Assembly (NCBI GenBank): GCA_947044405.1
Contig: CAMRHE010000351.1
Location: 1,859,001-1,923,000, forward strand
Source: Leptodactylus fallax
Lineage: Eukaryota > Chordata > Amphibia > Anura > Leptodactylidae
DNA: 64,000 bases
Reading direction: 5' to 3'
This document shows positions 24,531 through 36,143 of this stretch, piece after piece. A program made the translations under genes and the position numbers. The notes under the pieces are model-generated. The model searched no databases. It saw only the letters and a program-made list of their open reading frames with translations, and was not told where the DNA came from. The first letter of the stretch is position 1. Each line of letters opens with the position of its first letter.

Positions 24531-25544
24531 CTATAATAATAATACGGTGTACTATTGAGTGACTATAATAATCATAGTGATCGATGTACGAGCTATTGAA
24601 CAGGGTTATAATTTACCACCAGACTAATATGAGACGTTCCAGTCCCACACTTACACGTTCCCCTGCCGGCCGCGTGTCCTAATGTATACAGTTCTAGCTG
24701 TATATTTCACAATGCAGTTCCCTGAGATGTAGGAAGCCTCATGACTGTACAGCCTGCGCCTCATTTATGTCTATAGTCATTATTTTATTGCCTGCCATAA
24801 AAGATGTACAGGTCACCATAAAACCGTTTTATTTTATGACTTACTTATAATATTCTCCCTCCAGATCTTGGCATCCAAGACGTGAGATTTTACTTTGATT
24901 CCATTTTTATTAACCAGCCAAGACTCCTATCTACAAATCCTCCCATATAGTAGATTGTATTAGGATGAGGGTTTGACACTTTTTGCTTTGTAGTTTTTTA
25001 TTAGGTTCTTGCTTCGGTATAATTCAGTTTTGTAGCATGATTCCTGGCAGCGGGGCGATGTGTTACCTTAAGTTCTGTATAGAATGCCCATGGCACTCCT
25101 CTCTTCATACCCCTTCCAGGAAAGTGGCAAGGGTGGTGCAAAAGTTGCAAATTGTTGTGCAAAAACCCAATTTTTGTGACTTTTTAATATTTCACCCAAT
25201 GTCCATATTTCTAAAACTTTCCCCCATAGGCTAAATCTGATTTAGCAAAGTGGCAAAAATCCCATTTTAAAACACTCTGTGTATGTAAATTACTACTGAA
25301 GATTCATCTGGGCGGTGACAAGATCAGGAAGAGTCGCACAATCCCACCCCTCCCTACTGGCTTGGTTGACATCTCTGGCTGCTCTGTGTCAGTACCAGCC
25401 TCCGGTTAGCCTAGTGTATGTCCCAGTGTTTGTACTCCCTGCACATGAGCCGGAGAGTACAGTGCAAAGGTGCATGCGCAAGGTTAGAAGACTGCAATTA
25501 CAGGATGTCAATGAAGCAGGGAGGGACGATACCAGCCTAGACTG
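24531..25544. other. Non-coding, repeat-poor
   Basis: 25110-25200 (AAAGTTGCAAATTGTTGTGC) resembles text near 23270-23310, suggesting an uncharacterised dispersed repeat. Otherwise nothing recognised. Confidence 0.35.
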
Positions 25545-25880
25545 CATGACTCTTTTACATCTGGGACCTCCACAGATCAGCTGATTAAAGAGGCCATAGC
25601 CTTCTTGTGAGCACTGCGGTCTCTTTACTGAATACCAAACACAGTGCTTACACTGCATAGAGGCTGTGCTTGGTGTTGCAGCTCAGTCCCATTCACTTGA
25701 ATGGGACTGAGCTGCAAATAGGCCATGTGAGCCGCTGATGTGACATGTGACCCATTAACAGCACTCATGCACAGGGAAGACAGACGGGGCTCAGGAGTGA
25801 TGAACCATATTGAAACAGATGATGAGCGGGTGTCCTGGGTGTTGGACCCGCCATTCACATATATCTGGAAAACTTATTAA
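25545..25880. mobile_element. MITE, 'GATCAGCTG' group
   Basis: CAGATCAGCTGATTAAAGAGG, TGTGCTTGGTGTTGCAGCTC, CACTTGAATGGGACTGAGC and GGCCATGTGA match the copies at 35461 and 61871. The left end is unclear. Confidence 0.65.
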
Positions 25881-26040
25881 ACTAAGTGAATTATCATAGT
25901 ACGAAAAAGTTTGATCATGATACTAACATGCAGCAAGAGCCATCAGGACTACGACATAGCACCCCACATACATGGCTCATAAGGTCTTAGATTGGGCTTT
26001 GTCACTTCCTACAGTGTTAGGAAGTTCTGGTGTATATATA

Positions 26041-26200
26041 GATGTAGCAGAGCTAACCCGAACTTCTGCAATTGGCTAAACTGCTACAGCGTGATATCTT
26101 ATCACAGAAGATGTCATTGGTTTTTGTTGTCTTCTGTGATAAGATCTTACGCTGCAGCAGTTTAACTAATTGCAGAAGTTCGGGTTAACTCTGCTACATC
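26041..26200. mobile_element. 160-bp near-palindromic MITE
   Basis: Arms of about 76 bp from GATGTAGCAGAG at 26041 to CTCTGCTACATC at 26200, with roughly six to eight mismatches and a short loop around TTGGTTTTTG. It would fold into a long pri-miRNA-like stem if transcribed. Confidence 0.9.
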
Positions 26201-26950
26201 TGTACTTTACTGAAAAAACTACAATCTGCACATTTTAATGGACTCCTTTTGGATGGAAAGTTCCCTCCTAATGAGTCAATCAGTCAATATGGATGCGTAC
26301 ATGATGGCGGGCACACTCATCAATTCTCATGCAGTTCAATAGAATAGACTAATAGACTGAGCAACTGCCTTGTAACTATCGTGGAGCACCAATTAAGGCT
26401 GGAGGGGTCAGTCAAGGCAAGGTGACTATACACCTATGCTGTCTATAGGTATGAATAGCTATAAATTAGAGTATACAGGGGCAATCGTTACTGCAGAAAG
26501 GGTTAAACAAAAAAAGGCAATGCAATAAGGATTGGGAATATGGGACTTTGTAAATAGTGAAAGTTTTTACCCCAACCCAAGTGTTGCACAGATCTGTAAT
26601 GTGTGACCCTCCGTAAAACAACATAGATGAATTTCCTGATATGATGGGTATCCAATGTCTGCCCTTGTACGGTGTTTTGTAAATGCTATGCTCCATCAGC
26701 CATACTCGGCACTGTTTTGGGTATCACAGACCGATGGAGCATAAAATCTGGAATGAAAATATCTATATAGTGGTGACCTGTATAGGGAATAAATCAGAAA
26801 AAGGGACTGTAAGATGGATATCCAATAGTAATGATTTACCTTAGTCATCTTTATTGCTTTACTCCACATATAACTAGAGCAATGGTCTCCTACCAGTGGC
26901 TGTAGGCACTGGCAACTTACATCTAGAACAATAAAAAGGGAAGGAAGATC
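26201..26950. other. Non-coding, nothing recognised
   Basis: No supported feature. Confidence 0.35.
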
Positions 26951-27081
26951 TAGAAGACCAGAGACCTGAAAGTACATCTACAACACCTGCAAAATGAAGG
27001 TAGAATACTAGATACCTGAAGGTAGATATAGAACACTAGAGACCTGAAGGTACATCCACAACACCAGAGAAATAAAGGTAT

Positions 27082-27745
27082 TGTAAGGGAGTTGCCAGTT
27101 GAGCAATTCCCCAATGCTGCTGCAGAAACCTGAGAGGAAGGGAATGACAGAGACAGTGAGCCCTAAACTCAACCCAGCTCCTGTCCCTGCCTTCTTGTCT
27201 CAGCTACCCTAGGCGGCAGCTGGGCAACTTGGCGACAATCCCTTCTCTGAATAAGTGACACACAGAACAAGACAAGACAAAACGACACAGAAGAGGAGTC
27301 AGCAAGCCAAGAGTCACAGCCAGAGAGACAAAGCACCAAATCAAAATCCAAGAGAGTAGTAACAAGGGAAGCCAAAGGGCAGAAGTCAGAATACAATACA
27401 AAAGGAAGAGCAAAGCAAGCAACGCACAAAGTCACAGGACAGAGTTGCAATAGCCAGCAGAGCTGGGTGGGCTGAGGACCTGTATAAAGGAAGTCCAGGA
27501 CCTGCCCCAGACTTGATTGGTAGACAGGCTGTCAATCACACAGGCAAGGCTAAGATTAACTGTTAGAGGAAAAACAAAGGTGCAGGAGACGGGCGTGGCT
27601 GAAATTCAGTTACAGAGTAGTACTAGGACAGTGTTCAGACTGAGCAACAAGAACCTTAAGCAAGGAATCAAACTGAACACACCTCCTGCACCGCAGTGTG
27701 CGAGCGGAGGGTGGCACAGAGACCCGAACAGGCAGAGACATTACA
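27082..27745. mobile_element. Solo LTR of an LTR retrotransposon
   Basis: It starts TGTAAGGG and ends CATTACA (TG...CA), and is flanked by perfect 5-bp direct repeats GGTAT (27077-27081 and 27746-27750). At 664 bp it has no internal coding region, so the element recombined out. A TATAAA lies at 27483-27488. A lineage such as Ty3/Gypsy is plausible from length and style, but unproven without pol. Confidence 0.85.
27483..27488 (+). promoter_or_regulatory. Possible TATA box in solo LTR
   Basis: TATAAA in the middle of the LTR, in the position expected for a U3 promoter if the LTR reads left to right. Orientation is an inference. Confidence 0.35.
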
Positions 27746-28045
27746 GGTATATTTAGAATACTAGAGACTGGAAGGTAGATATACAATAGAACATTAGAGA
27801 TCTGAAGGTAGATCTAGAAGACCAAAGACTTGATGGTACATCTACAACACCAGAGAAATGAAGGTACATCTAGAACACTAGAGACCTAAAAGTAGATATA
27901 GCACACTACAGACCTGAAGGTAGATATACAATAGAAAACTAGAGATCAAAAGGTAGATATAGAAGACCAGAGACCTGAAGGTACATCTAAAACACCAGCG
28001 AAATAAAGGTAGATCTAGAACATTAGATACCAAAAGGTACATATA

Positions 28046-28419
28046 CAGCTACATCTCAATAAATTAGAATATCTTTGAAACATTCATTCATTTCAGTAAT
28101 TCAGTAATACAATCCATAATCAGCGTCTTCCATGATTGTGTGTCCTACTGAACCAGACTGAGGGACCATTTACAGGCTTAGGAAACCTTGGCAGGTGACA
28201 CTGAATCTACAATACTGAACTTTTTTACAATATTCTAATTTTCTTAGATTTGGGTTTTCATTACCTGTAATCCATAATCAACATTTACAGAAATAAAACA
28301 CTTGGAATAGAACACTCTGTGTGTAAAGAATCTAGAAAATATAGGAGGTCACTTTTTTAATTTAATTACTGACAGAAATAAACGTTTCAAAGATATTCTA
28401 ATTTATTGAGATGCATCTG
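28046..28419. mobile_element. Tc1-type MITE, copy 1
   Basis: CAGCTACATCTCAATAAATT on the left and its inverted form AATTTATTGAGATGCATCTG on the right, each bordered by TA. 374 bp, non-coding. It lies inside the 28-bp minisatellite. A near-identical copy is at 38934-39308. Confidence 0.9.
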
Positions 28420-28475
28420 TAGAACACTTGAGATCTAAAGGTAGATTTAGAACACTAGAGACCTGGAGGTGGACT

Positions 28476-29159
28476 TCTATCACAGCCCAAGTTATTCATT
28501 CACATCAGTACAAGTCAGTATGTCTCTATATATGTCCTGCATCCGAGTGACAGAGAGAAAGTTGATGTGCAGATTCTCTGTAACTCACAGTGTGCAGCAT
28601 ATGACAGCTAATCTCCATTAACCAGCTCAGTGAGAACTGCAAACTATATATAGAGTCTGCAGAGGGAGGAAAGTGTTAAAAATGCAGGATATACTGTAAG
28701 TCATATAATGGCCAGAAATGGTGTTACTCCTCATGTACACATACATGGCAGTCTATTCTGTTACAGTAGGTATGTTTTAATGAATGTCTCCTTTTCCATA
28801 ACCCGCTCTTTCAACTTTGCCAACTTTGTCCAAATGTGTTTTGCTCTACATGATTTCTGCTTTTCTGAATTTCATTCCTCCAGTACATTGCTGTGATTAT
28901 ACTAATTTACTCAATATGCCTGAAAAGTAATTAGTGAAACGCTAAGGAGAAATGTAAGAAGTAGCGGCTTGCCAAGCAAAACAACAACAAAATGACACGT
29001 CGTGTATGTAAACAATCAGAATACCCAGGAGATGTTATGACACATTGTAACAGCTTAAAAAAGTCAACCTCACATAGCTGATACTTACATAGAAGCTCCG
29101 TGCATTCAGGAAGACTGGAAGCTATGTGTGTACTGAGTCTTAGGCTGGTGCCATGTGGC
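28476..29159. other. Non-coding, repeat-poor
   Basis: 28800-29080 lacks recognisable repeats and is a candidate conserved non-coding stretch. Confidence 0.35.
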
Positions 29160-29390
29160 GATAGAAAATGACTCTTACCATGATGTAGCTAAGCGGCCAA
29201 AAACTATAACACTTTCCCCACCATGCATAGCGATGCCCGGGATGCCTGGCCTGGGGAAGGTGACTGCTGTATGAAACCTTCTGGATAGTGGAATGATCAA
29301 TGTCCAATATTTTTGTAGTGTTTTTTCCTACTCAAAAGCATCTGTAACCTTCCTCGTGAAGATGTCATAGAGCTCTTTAGGTTTTGGCAT
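29160..29390 (-). pseudogene. Tc1 transposase relic (N-terminal start plus one catalytic block)
   Basis: On the minus strand, an ATG at 29388-29390 begins MPKPKELYDIFTRKV, like the start of Tc1 transposases. A stop codon and frame breaks follow. About 150 bp further on, MHGGESVIVFGRLATS matches the [16 protein letters not shown] block of the DDE domain. Most of the DNA-binding domain and the first catalytic Asp region are gone. It is far older than the copy at 51618. Confidence 0.6.
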
Positions 29391-29558
29391 AGTGATAACT
29401 CACATTTAGACAAGATAAATACATTGACTGGTCTAGGATAGATCTTCTAACTAAAGTGGCCAAAAATGTGCCTCGACATTTGCAGGTTTGGTGCCCAGTG
29501 TTGCATCTCAGCTCTGTGCACTGCTCTCCACTTGTTTAGACAGTGGGTGGAGTGGGGC

Positions 29559-29830
29559 CAGGGGTGTAACTTGAGGGGGTGCAGAGGGTGCAGTCGCATC
29601 GGGGCCCAGGAGCCTTAGGGGGCCCATAAGCACTAGCAGCATTATTGAGATTGCAACTTCCATCTGGCCCATAAGCCAAGGAGAGCCACAGATTACCCTA
29701 ACCACACTAAGGTTGATTTAACTCCTTAGCAGCCGTAACCACCACTTTCAAGAATTCGCTGTAGGGATAAGGTAGGGGACCCCAAACAAAAGATTGCACC
29801 GGGGCTCACAAGACTTTAGTTACGCCACTG
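29559..29830. mobile_element. hAT-like MITE with perfect 8-bp TSD
   Basis: Ends CAGGGGTGTAACTTGAG and TTTAGTTACGCCACTG are inverted with mismatches. The flanking 8-mer AGTGGGGC is exactly duplicated (29551-29558 and 29831-29838). 272 bp, non-coding. This copy identifies the family ends used to place the element at 28-936. Confidence 0.92.
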
Positions 29831-29884
29831 AGTGGGGCAGTAATTTAGGCAGGCCAAGGCGGCGACACCCTGGTCCAACAGATT

Positions 29885-30460
29885 TACTATAACTATTGCC
29901 AGAAAACTGTGAGTTATATCAGTTACAAGTGCAAGAATCAGTAAGAGGCGAGAGCCTTGCGCCTGTTGGGGAACAAATTAAGTCTGGCATAAGAAATGCT
30001 AGTCTTGTTCAACTCCAGTGTCTGATGGAACATGGCACAATATATTTCTTGTGGGATCCATACCCCAGTTTTCATAAAATGGAAGCCAGAACTATTCTTC
30101 TCGGTACTTGCAGACAGTATTTGGCAGAACTCGGCAGGGAGGTTGTTCCTGCCATCTTGGAGAACTAAGCACAGATCTTCTGTGGATGTAGGCTTGCTCC
30201 AATCCTTCTGTCTCTTCATGTCATCCCAGACAGACTGGATGATGATGAGATCAGGGTTATATCTGTGGGGGCCGGATCATCACTTCCAGGACTCCTCCTC
30301 CAAAGGGCAAAGGTCACACCAAATATTGATGGGATTTACATTTCTCTTTTCTTCATTCACTTCATTTTGTTAATTGATAAAAATAAACTATTAACACTAG
30401 TTCTGAAAGCATTCTTACTTTACATCATTTTATACACCTGCCTAAAACTTTTGCACTCCA
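29885..30460 (-). mobile_element. Decayed Tc1-like transposon
   Basis: The minus-strand left end GTGCAAAAGTTTTAGGCAGG (about 30437-30456) is a known style of Tc1-like terminus. Inside is a C-terminal transposase fragment. The N-terminal domains are deleted and the right terminal repeat is not recognisable. Confidence 0.6.
30040..30252 (-). pseudogene. Tc1-like transposase C-terminal fragment
   Basis: Reads PDLIIIQSVWDDMKRQKDW then STEDLCLVLQDGRNNLPAEF, matching the end of the DDE domain in Tc1-like transposases where PDLN-IE-VWDDMK precedes a helical tail ending near LPAEF. The catalytic Glu position reads Gln. Upstream domains are absent. It belongs to a different Tc1 lineage from the copies at 13.3 and 51.6 kb. 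Confidence 0.7.
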
Positions 30461-31411
30461 GAAGTTCTACTTTGACATTCTAAAGATTTTTTAGAGAAAG
30501 ATAAATACATGTATTTTGACACTTCACATATGCAGTAATTGTAAATCAATATACAGTAGTCAGATCGAGCTGTAGTCACAGCCACAACTCCATTACTGTC
30601 ATTGAAAAAGCAATACATTATAGAGGACATATGTGATATTTCCACAGCAAGGTCATTGTACACATCACGTCATGACATAATGACTGAGCGGTGCTGGAGA
30701 CAAGTGAAGTGAGCATGACTAATAAGGGAAATATTATCAAGGATAAACATCCAAACGGAAGAACATCTTTAACGTTTTTCATCTCTGCATTTTATTGTAG
30801 TTGTTTATCAGCTTGTCCTCTGCCATCATAGACTTCCATGGAGGTTGTGTAACTCTATATGCAGGGACTGCCCCCTAGTGGTGGCTGCAGGCAACAAAAA
30901 TCTTAGTATTTAAAGGGGTACTCCTATCTCATTGCTAGGATATGACATTATAGCATGACCTTTCAGACCACTCCAGCCAACGAAAGGAACACCTTCTAAA
31001 TGGTCCCTACAGAGCGGCGCTCCCAACCACTGTCAGGCACCATTCTCTTGGCTGAAGCTATGTTTCCCTGCACAGTAGGTGGCCAGGGTGACCTTGTACT
31101 GCAGCTCTTTCATTCTCAGGATCAATAAGGGTCCAGAAGTCACACCCCCACTGAGCAATAGTAATACACCTTTATCTGTATGTCTCTGTGAAGAGAAGCC
31201 AGGAATATTGGGATTGAGATGGCTAAGTGTCTCCAAGGTAACAGACTACAAATAAACCCTGTGTAGTCTGTTCCTACAGTCATAATCCCTTTCATCAGCC
31301 CCCTGTTTCTTGCTAGCTTACAGTCAATAATGGTTGGAGGCGTAACTACTATACATGGCCGGTCCTTCTTTTCCTCAACAGAAGTCTATTTTGTATGGCT
31401 GGTTTACCGGG
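30461..31411. other. Non-coding
   Basis: CTGCCCCCTAGTGG at 30868-30881 is a CTCF-like core on the minus strand, inside a half copy of the 24078-24201 foldback. Otherwise nothing recognised. Confidence 0.4.
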
Positions 31412-31681
31412 GTTGTCCAGGAAATTACCCTTAGAATAGGCCATATATTTGTGATCCGTGGGGGCCCAACGGGCAGTCCCCACACAAATCAGCTGCATGG
31501 GATACCCATACTATAGTTTATTGCTTATGGCTCCATACTGTGAATAGTAGGGGCATTGGAAGTAGTTCCCCCACAGCTGATCCGTGCGGAGGCCGTCTGA
31601 CAGCCCCAAGGCTGATCACATATTTATGGCCTTTCCTAAGGATAGGCCATAAATAATAATTCCTGGACAGCCCCTTTAAAC
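31412..31681. mobile_element. MITE (GGGGTTGTCCAGGAA ends)
   Basis: GGGGTTGTCCAGGAAATTA on the left, TAATTCCTGGACAGCCCC on the right. The interior has GATAGGCCATA inverted pairs and CAGCTGATCC. Non-coding. Confidence 0.8.
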
Positions 31682-32419
31682 TTTGAGATGGTCTCAGTGT
31701 ATTACATGCTTACTCAGATACATAAGCTCTTCCTACCATGTACCACTCATAAGAGACTTTGGGGCCCCCATTGGGCACCAGGGTCCAAGTGCAACTCTGC
31801 ATCTCCTATAGCTACACCCAATCACTTTACAAGTTAAACCTTTAAAGTAAAAGTATTTTATACTGTGTAGGGCAATGCTATTGAGTGTGAATTTTAGCAG
31901 GTGATGGCAGTGATCAATGTCTTACCTATAAATGTCATGTATATATCCTTAGACTATAACAATGGATTTCTTCTTCTACCACTAATCTTTGCACAGCTTG
32001 TGTTTCCTGCACAGAGCTCCTGACAGCACCCACAATCTATAAGATATCTCGGACTTACACCAAGTCGTTTTTCTAAACAGGATCCACAGGTTTTATTTGG
32101 CAGTATAACATTTCATTATGGTTAAATGTTAGACTAAAAAGTCAAACAAGCTTTGGATTGTATTCACCAGATAAAGACTATGACAAGCGAGATACAGGGA
32201 GGACACACTAAAAAGATGACACAGGCAGCAAATCTACTGACATTGGACTGTCCTTATAGGTAGACTTCAGAAGTCAGCGTATAAGAGTCTAGGAGATCTG
32301 CCCTGCTATCGGCTGGTTCTGCTGTGTAGGGAGTGTTTACACATTCAGGTTTTCAGATGCAGTTTTTGGACACAAGTGTGCATCATAAAGTGGGTGAAAG
32401 TATAGAGGATAGGTACTAC
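31682..32419. other. Non-coding with hAT-like tail
   Basis: 31755-31818 (GGGCACCAGGGTCCAAGTGC...CTATAGCTACACCC) resembles a hAT-like right end. A similar tail is at 33736-33795. The rest is unassigned. Confidence 0.4.
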
Positions 32420-33406
32420 CAGCGTCGGACTGGCCCATCAGAGGACCGGAGGATCCTCCAGTGGGCTCAGGCAGGGCTGGGCCCAGGCCACTTCGCTAAT
32501 GGAAAGGGGCCCAGCGTCATGTGCCGCCAGGCCCCTTTCCAATGGAAAGCTACCGAGGAGAGGTGAGTAAAAATAACAAACATTTATACTCACCTCTCCT
32601 GAGTGTCCGGCGTTATCTTCTTGCTATTTCTGTCCTGTATCTGACATCACGCGTTACAGACGTCACTGCTGAGGCCCAATTACAGGCCGAAGCTCACAAA
32701 TATTTGTCAAAATGAATTTCGAGGAGTTTGCCTGAAGCAGCTCGATGCTCTTGGGATCATTTTATACTATGTGGGGCCACTGTGGAGCATTATACTGGGG
32801 GGCCCTCTGGGGAACATATTATATTGTGTGGGGCCACTGTGGAGGGGCCTCTGGGAGCCTTTTATACTGTGTGGCACTGCTGGGGAGTATATTATACTAG
32901 GGGCTACTGTGGAGCATTATACTGTGGTGGGGGCAGACTCTGAGGAGCATATTATACTGTGCAGGGCCACTGTGGGGCTTTATACTGTGTGGAGCATTAT
33001 ATACCATGTGGAGCATTATATACCATGTGGGGCCACTGTGGAGGGGCTCGGGAGCATTTTATACTGTGGAGGGCACTGTGGAGCATTATATACCATTTGG
33101 AGCATTATACTGTGGGAGGGGCTTAAAATTCCTGCTGGCAGCCCTGTGTGCTATGTCTGCATCACAGTTCCCTCGCTATAATCTTGCACATATGTGTAGT
33201 GCTCCATGGCCATGTCATTCCCCATACAGTCCTGTGTGTGAACTGGCCATGGAGTCATGCACAGTACTAAAGGAGATGACTATACCGGGAACATACTCTG
33301 TAACACTGGATAGTCAGCACAAATGTAGGATTTCAGTGAAGGAGCCGTGGTGTAGGCTATTAGCAGGAAGCTGTTTGGTGGGCCCTAGGCCCTTCAGTCC
33401 GACATT
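32420..33406. mobile_element. hAT-like element (CAGCGTCGGACTGGCCC end)
   Basis: The left end CAGCGTCGGACTGGCCC and right end GGGCCCTAGGCCCTTCAGTCCGAC are inverted in part. The smaller relative at 60738-60924 has the same left end. Inside are a partial foldback cassette with AGGTGAGTAA (32561-32570) and its opposite-strand partner near 32588, then a 30-bp-type array. No clear TSD. Confidence 0.65.
32760..33120. repeat. About 31-bp degenerate array (GGAGCATTATACTGTG type)
   Basis: Ten or more decayed units with GGGGCCACTGTGGAGCATTA and TACTGTG. It is the reverse-complement form of the CACAGTATAATG core. Confidence 0.8.
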
Positions 33407-34429
33407 ACGTCTCCCTTTTTTATTACTCCACTCCTAGTTTTGATTTCAAAAACTACATCTGAAGACCTGAATGTGTAAATGACCCCCTCTGGGGGCATTT
33501 GTATGTTTGGGGTTTTGCATGCAGTTTTGAAGTCAATGGTAGCTGAGCTGTAGTACCGACACACGGCCACTAAACAGGGCACAGAGCCAACTGCTTCCAG
33601 CCCCGTGTCTTGTATAGTACAGGCATTGGAAGCGGCCCCATACAGCTGATTGGTGCAGGGGTCAACTCTCAGCCCCCCACCGATCAGATATAAATTTTAT
33701 ATAAATTCCAAATGACTCTCTGTGTTGCCTTTGGCCCAATGGGGCACTGGGGCCCAAGTACCACTGCTACTGCTGCACTTCCTATAGCTATTCACAGGAG
33801 AGTTTTAATGGACTGCTTATGTTATCCCACAACCTCCATCAAGATGAGTCAAGAAGCCGGGTGAACAAATAATATTTTAGTTCAGTCTCCTATCCATATG
33901 TAGAAGTTAAACGTTACCCAACCTGCTGCCAACCCCCTATTTAATAAAAGCTCCAAAAAATGCCTATTTGTGATAAAGAACCTTGCTAAGGTTTCTGGAC
34001 AGGCTGGAGCTCGGCCGAGGCTCCTTCTCACATTTGCTTGTGTTTGCTTCTGGCTCCGTTTCCAGTAATTATTAAAAGGTCTTTGTTTATACAGGTTGAG
34101 TTTTGAGATCAGGATGTTCCTGCCCTGCGCGACTGCCACATCTCCATTGTTAGAGCTCAGTAGGCCAGCTTACTCTTATAGCAACCCTCCGCTTCACAAT
34201 ATACTGTACATTTCACAAGAAACGAACACCGCAGAGTTAAAATATCTGATGCCCTTTTTTAATTTTTCTGGCATTGTTCCTCCAAATCCAAGTCCCCGCT
34301 TAATTTCTACAAAATGTACTCTATGCGCATTGTGGGGGATTCATCAACCTGACATATTCTGCAGCGGCCTTCATGTCACCTGTGCCAGTGCAGGATGTGC
34401 TTATAGGGCTTCTCTGGCACTTTGTAGGT
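33407..34429. other. Non-coding with MITE remnants at left
   Basis: 33600-33700 is a MITE remnant (CATACAGCTGATTGG...CCCCCCACCGATCAG). 33880-34310 lacks recognisable repeats and is a candidate conserved non-coding stretch. Confidence 0.4.
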
Positions 34430-34620
34430 TTTTCATACTGATCCACAGGATAGGTCATCAGTGAGGATCCGACAAACAGACCCCTCACAGATCAGCTGTT
34501 CTAGCAGCCTCCGGGCACCGGAAGCTACCAGTGGATGGTTGGCGCATCAACACAGCCCCTATTCAAGTAATAGGGGCGTCGGTGCAGATAGACCAGACAG
34601 TCATGTGGGGGGAGTCTAAA
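34430..34620. mobile_element. MITE fragment related to 16530-16915
   Basis: CACAGGATAGGTCATCAGT, CACAGATCAGCTGTTCTAGC and GCAGCCTCCGGGCACCGG match that element's left half. Confidence 0.65.
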
Positions 34621-35460
34621 ATTCAGTCCACTTGCTGCCACCTCTAGGGGACGCTTACTTTATACATCTACTATTAGGGTCAATGGGAGCAATATAAATA
34701 CAATATGCAGCATGTCCCAATAGTGGCAACAGTGGCAATAGTGGACCACCGATAGATAATTGGCATAAAATTTTATTTTCCAATAGTCTTTTTATAAGAT
34801 TCAATTCTGCTTCTCAAGAGAAATTGAGGAATTAGTATACGGCATAGAATGCAGTTTCCTGACATAATATCACAGCGAATCTCCTGTTAGTTATTCGCTC
34901 CTCTTTTTGTTACAAATGGGTTGAATCCAGGCAGATCTGGGATGGCAATAAGTAAGGTCTTGCCTCTGCCAGTGGGCTCTGGTGCCCAGACACTCATCAC
35001 TTATCACACTGGTCTGCTCAGCCCGTATCGACATAGCAGTTCTGTTCTGTGGTTACTAGGACGGTTACTAGGACAGATGGATAGAACATATTGGTAGTCA
35101 CAATCTATGACTGTTTAGCCGGACACAGTTGTTTTTACCTGACATTTAAAGGACGTTGGCCAAGGACATGGACACCATATGTAATGTAGTGTATTGGTAG
35201 TCTACCCTCCAGTACAAGCCCTATCTGTATATACCGCTGTAATATGCTATGTACTGTATACAGTATGCTGCTATATACAGACCTGACCATACCGGTATTC
35301 TACCTATAAATATGTAACATGAAGTTGCTTTTCTTCTATTCTGCACACAATGAGACCTATGTGTATGGATTCTCTTCTATATAAGCTCCTACAATGTGTT
35401 CTCTTCTATGTAATATCCAATATACCAATTCACTCTGTAGTCTCATGCTAGAGACACTTT
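34621..35460. other. Non-coding, nothing recognised
   Basis: No coding signal or repeat recognised. Confidence 0.35.
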
Positions 35461-35810
35461 TAAAGGGGTTTTCCAGGACTTATATATTGATGATCTATCC
35501 TTAAGATAGTTCCTGAATATGTGATCAGTTGGGGTCCGACACTCGGGACTTCCACTGATCAGCTGGATGAAGAGACTGCAGAGTTCTAGCAAGTGTTGCG
35601 ACCTCTTCACTGAATACTAAGCACAGCACTTTATATATTGTAGGGTTGTGATTGGTACTGTATTCAGCCCCATTCACTTCAATAGGACTGAGCTGTTGCT
35701 GTACCATGTGACCAATGAATGTGACGTCATCAGCACAGGGAAACACTACAATCTTCAAACAGCTGATCGGCAGGGGTCCTGGGTGTCAGACCCCCAATAT
35801 CAATATATAA
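35461..35810. mobile_element. MITE, 'GATCAGCTG' group
   Basis: Starts TTAAAGGGGTTTTCCAGGAC. Interior GATCTATCCTTAAGATAG, CTGATCAGCTGGATGAAGAG, CACTTCAATAGGACTGAGC, CATGTGACCAATGAATGTGA. The right end runs into the next MITE. Confidence 0.8.
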
Positions 35811-36143
35811 GGCCCGGTTCACATCTGCGTTCGGGAGTCCACTTGGGGACCCCGCAAATGGAAACCTATACGCATAAAAAAGCAGTTTACTTGGGAAACC
35901 CGCGAACCCCATAGACTATAATGGGGTTCGTGTGGTTTCCGCTCAGTTTCCACACGAAACATGCGGAAACCTGTGGAGAGGAAAGTGCTGCTTACTTCGT
36001 GCAGAAACCACATGAACCCCATTATAGTCTATGGGGTCCGTGGGTTTCCCAGGTAAACTTCTTTTATGCATTTAGGTTTCCGTTCGGGGGGTCCCCAAGT
36101 GGACTCCCCGAACGGAAACCTGAACGCAGATGTGAACCGGGCC
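35811..36143. mobile_element. Foldback MITE (GGCCCGGTTCACATCTGCG ends)
   Basis: Terminal repeats GGCCCGGTTCACATCTGCGT and its complement, and inner inverted pairs such as ACCCCATAGACTATAATGGG with a partner near 36016-36035. About 333 bp, largely self-complementary, non-coding. Confidence 0.9.

Larger units (their letters stand above)
26951..28475. repeat. 28-bp minisatellite, twice interrupted
   Basis: Units such as AGAACACTAGAGACCTGAAG plus GTAGATAT (28 bp) alternate with variants containing ACACCAGAGAAATGAAGG. A solo LTR (27082-27745) and a MITE (28046-28419) interrupt it. The array resumes on the far side of each. Confidence 0.9.

Noticed and set aside
30032..30373. Plus-strand 113-residue open frame
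   Set aside because: It is the antisense shadow of the Tc1-like transposase fragment at 30040-30252.
35811..36143. Possible tRNA or structured RNA gene
   Set aside because: The pairing is that of a long foldback MITE. No tRNA box A or B arrangement or cloverleaf was found.
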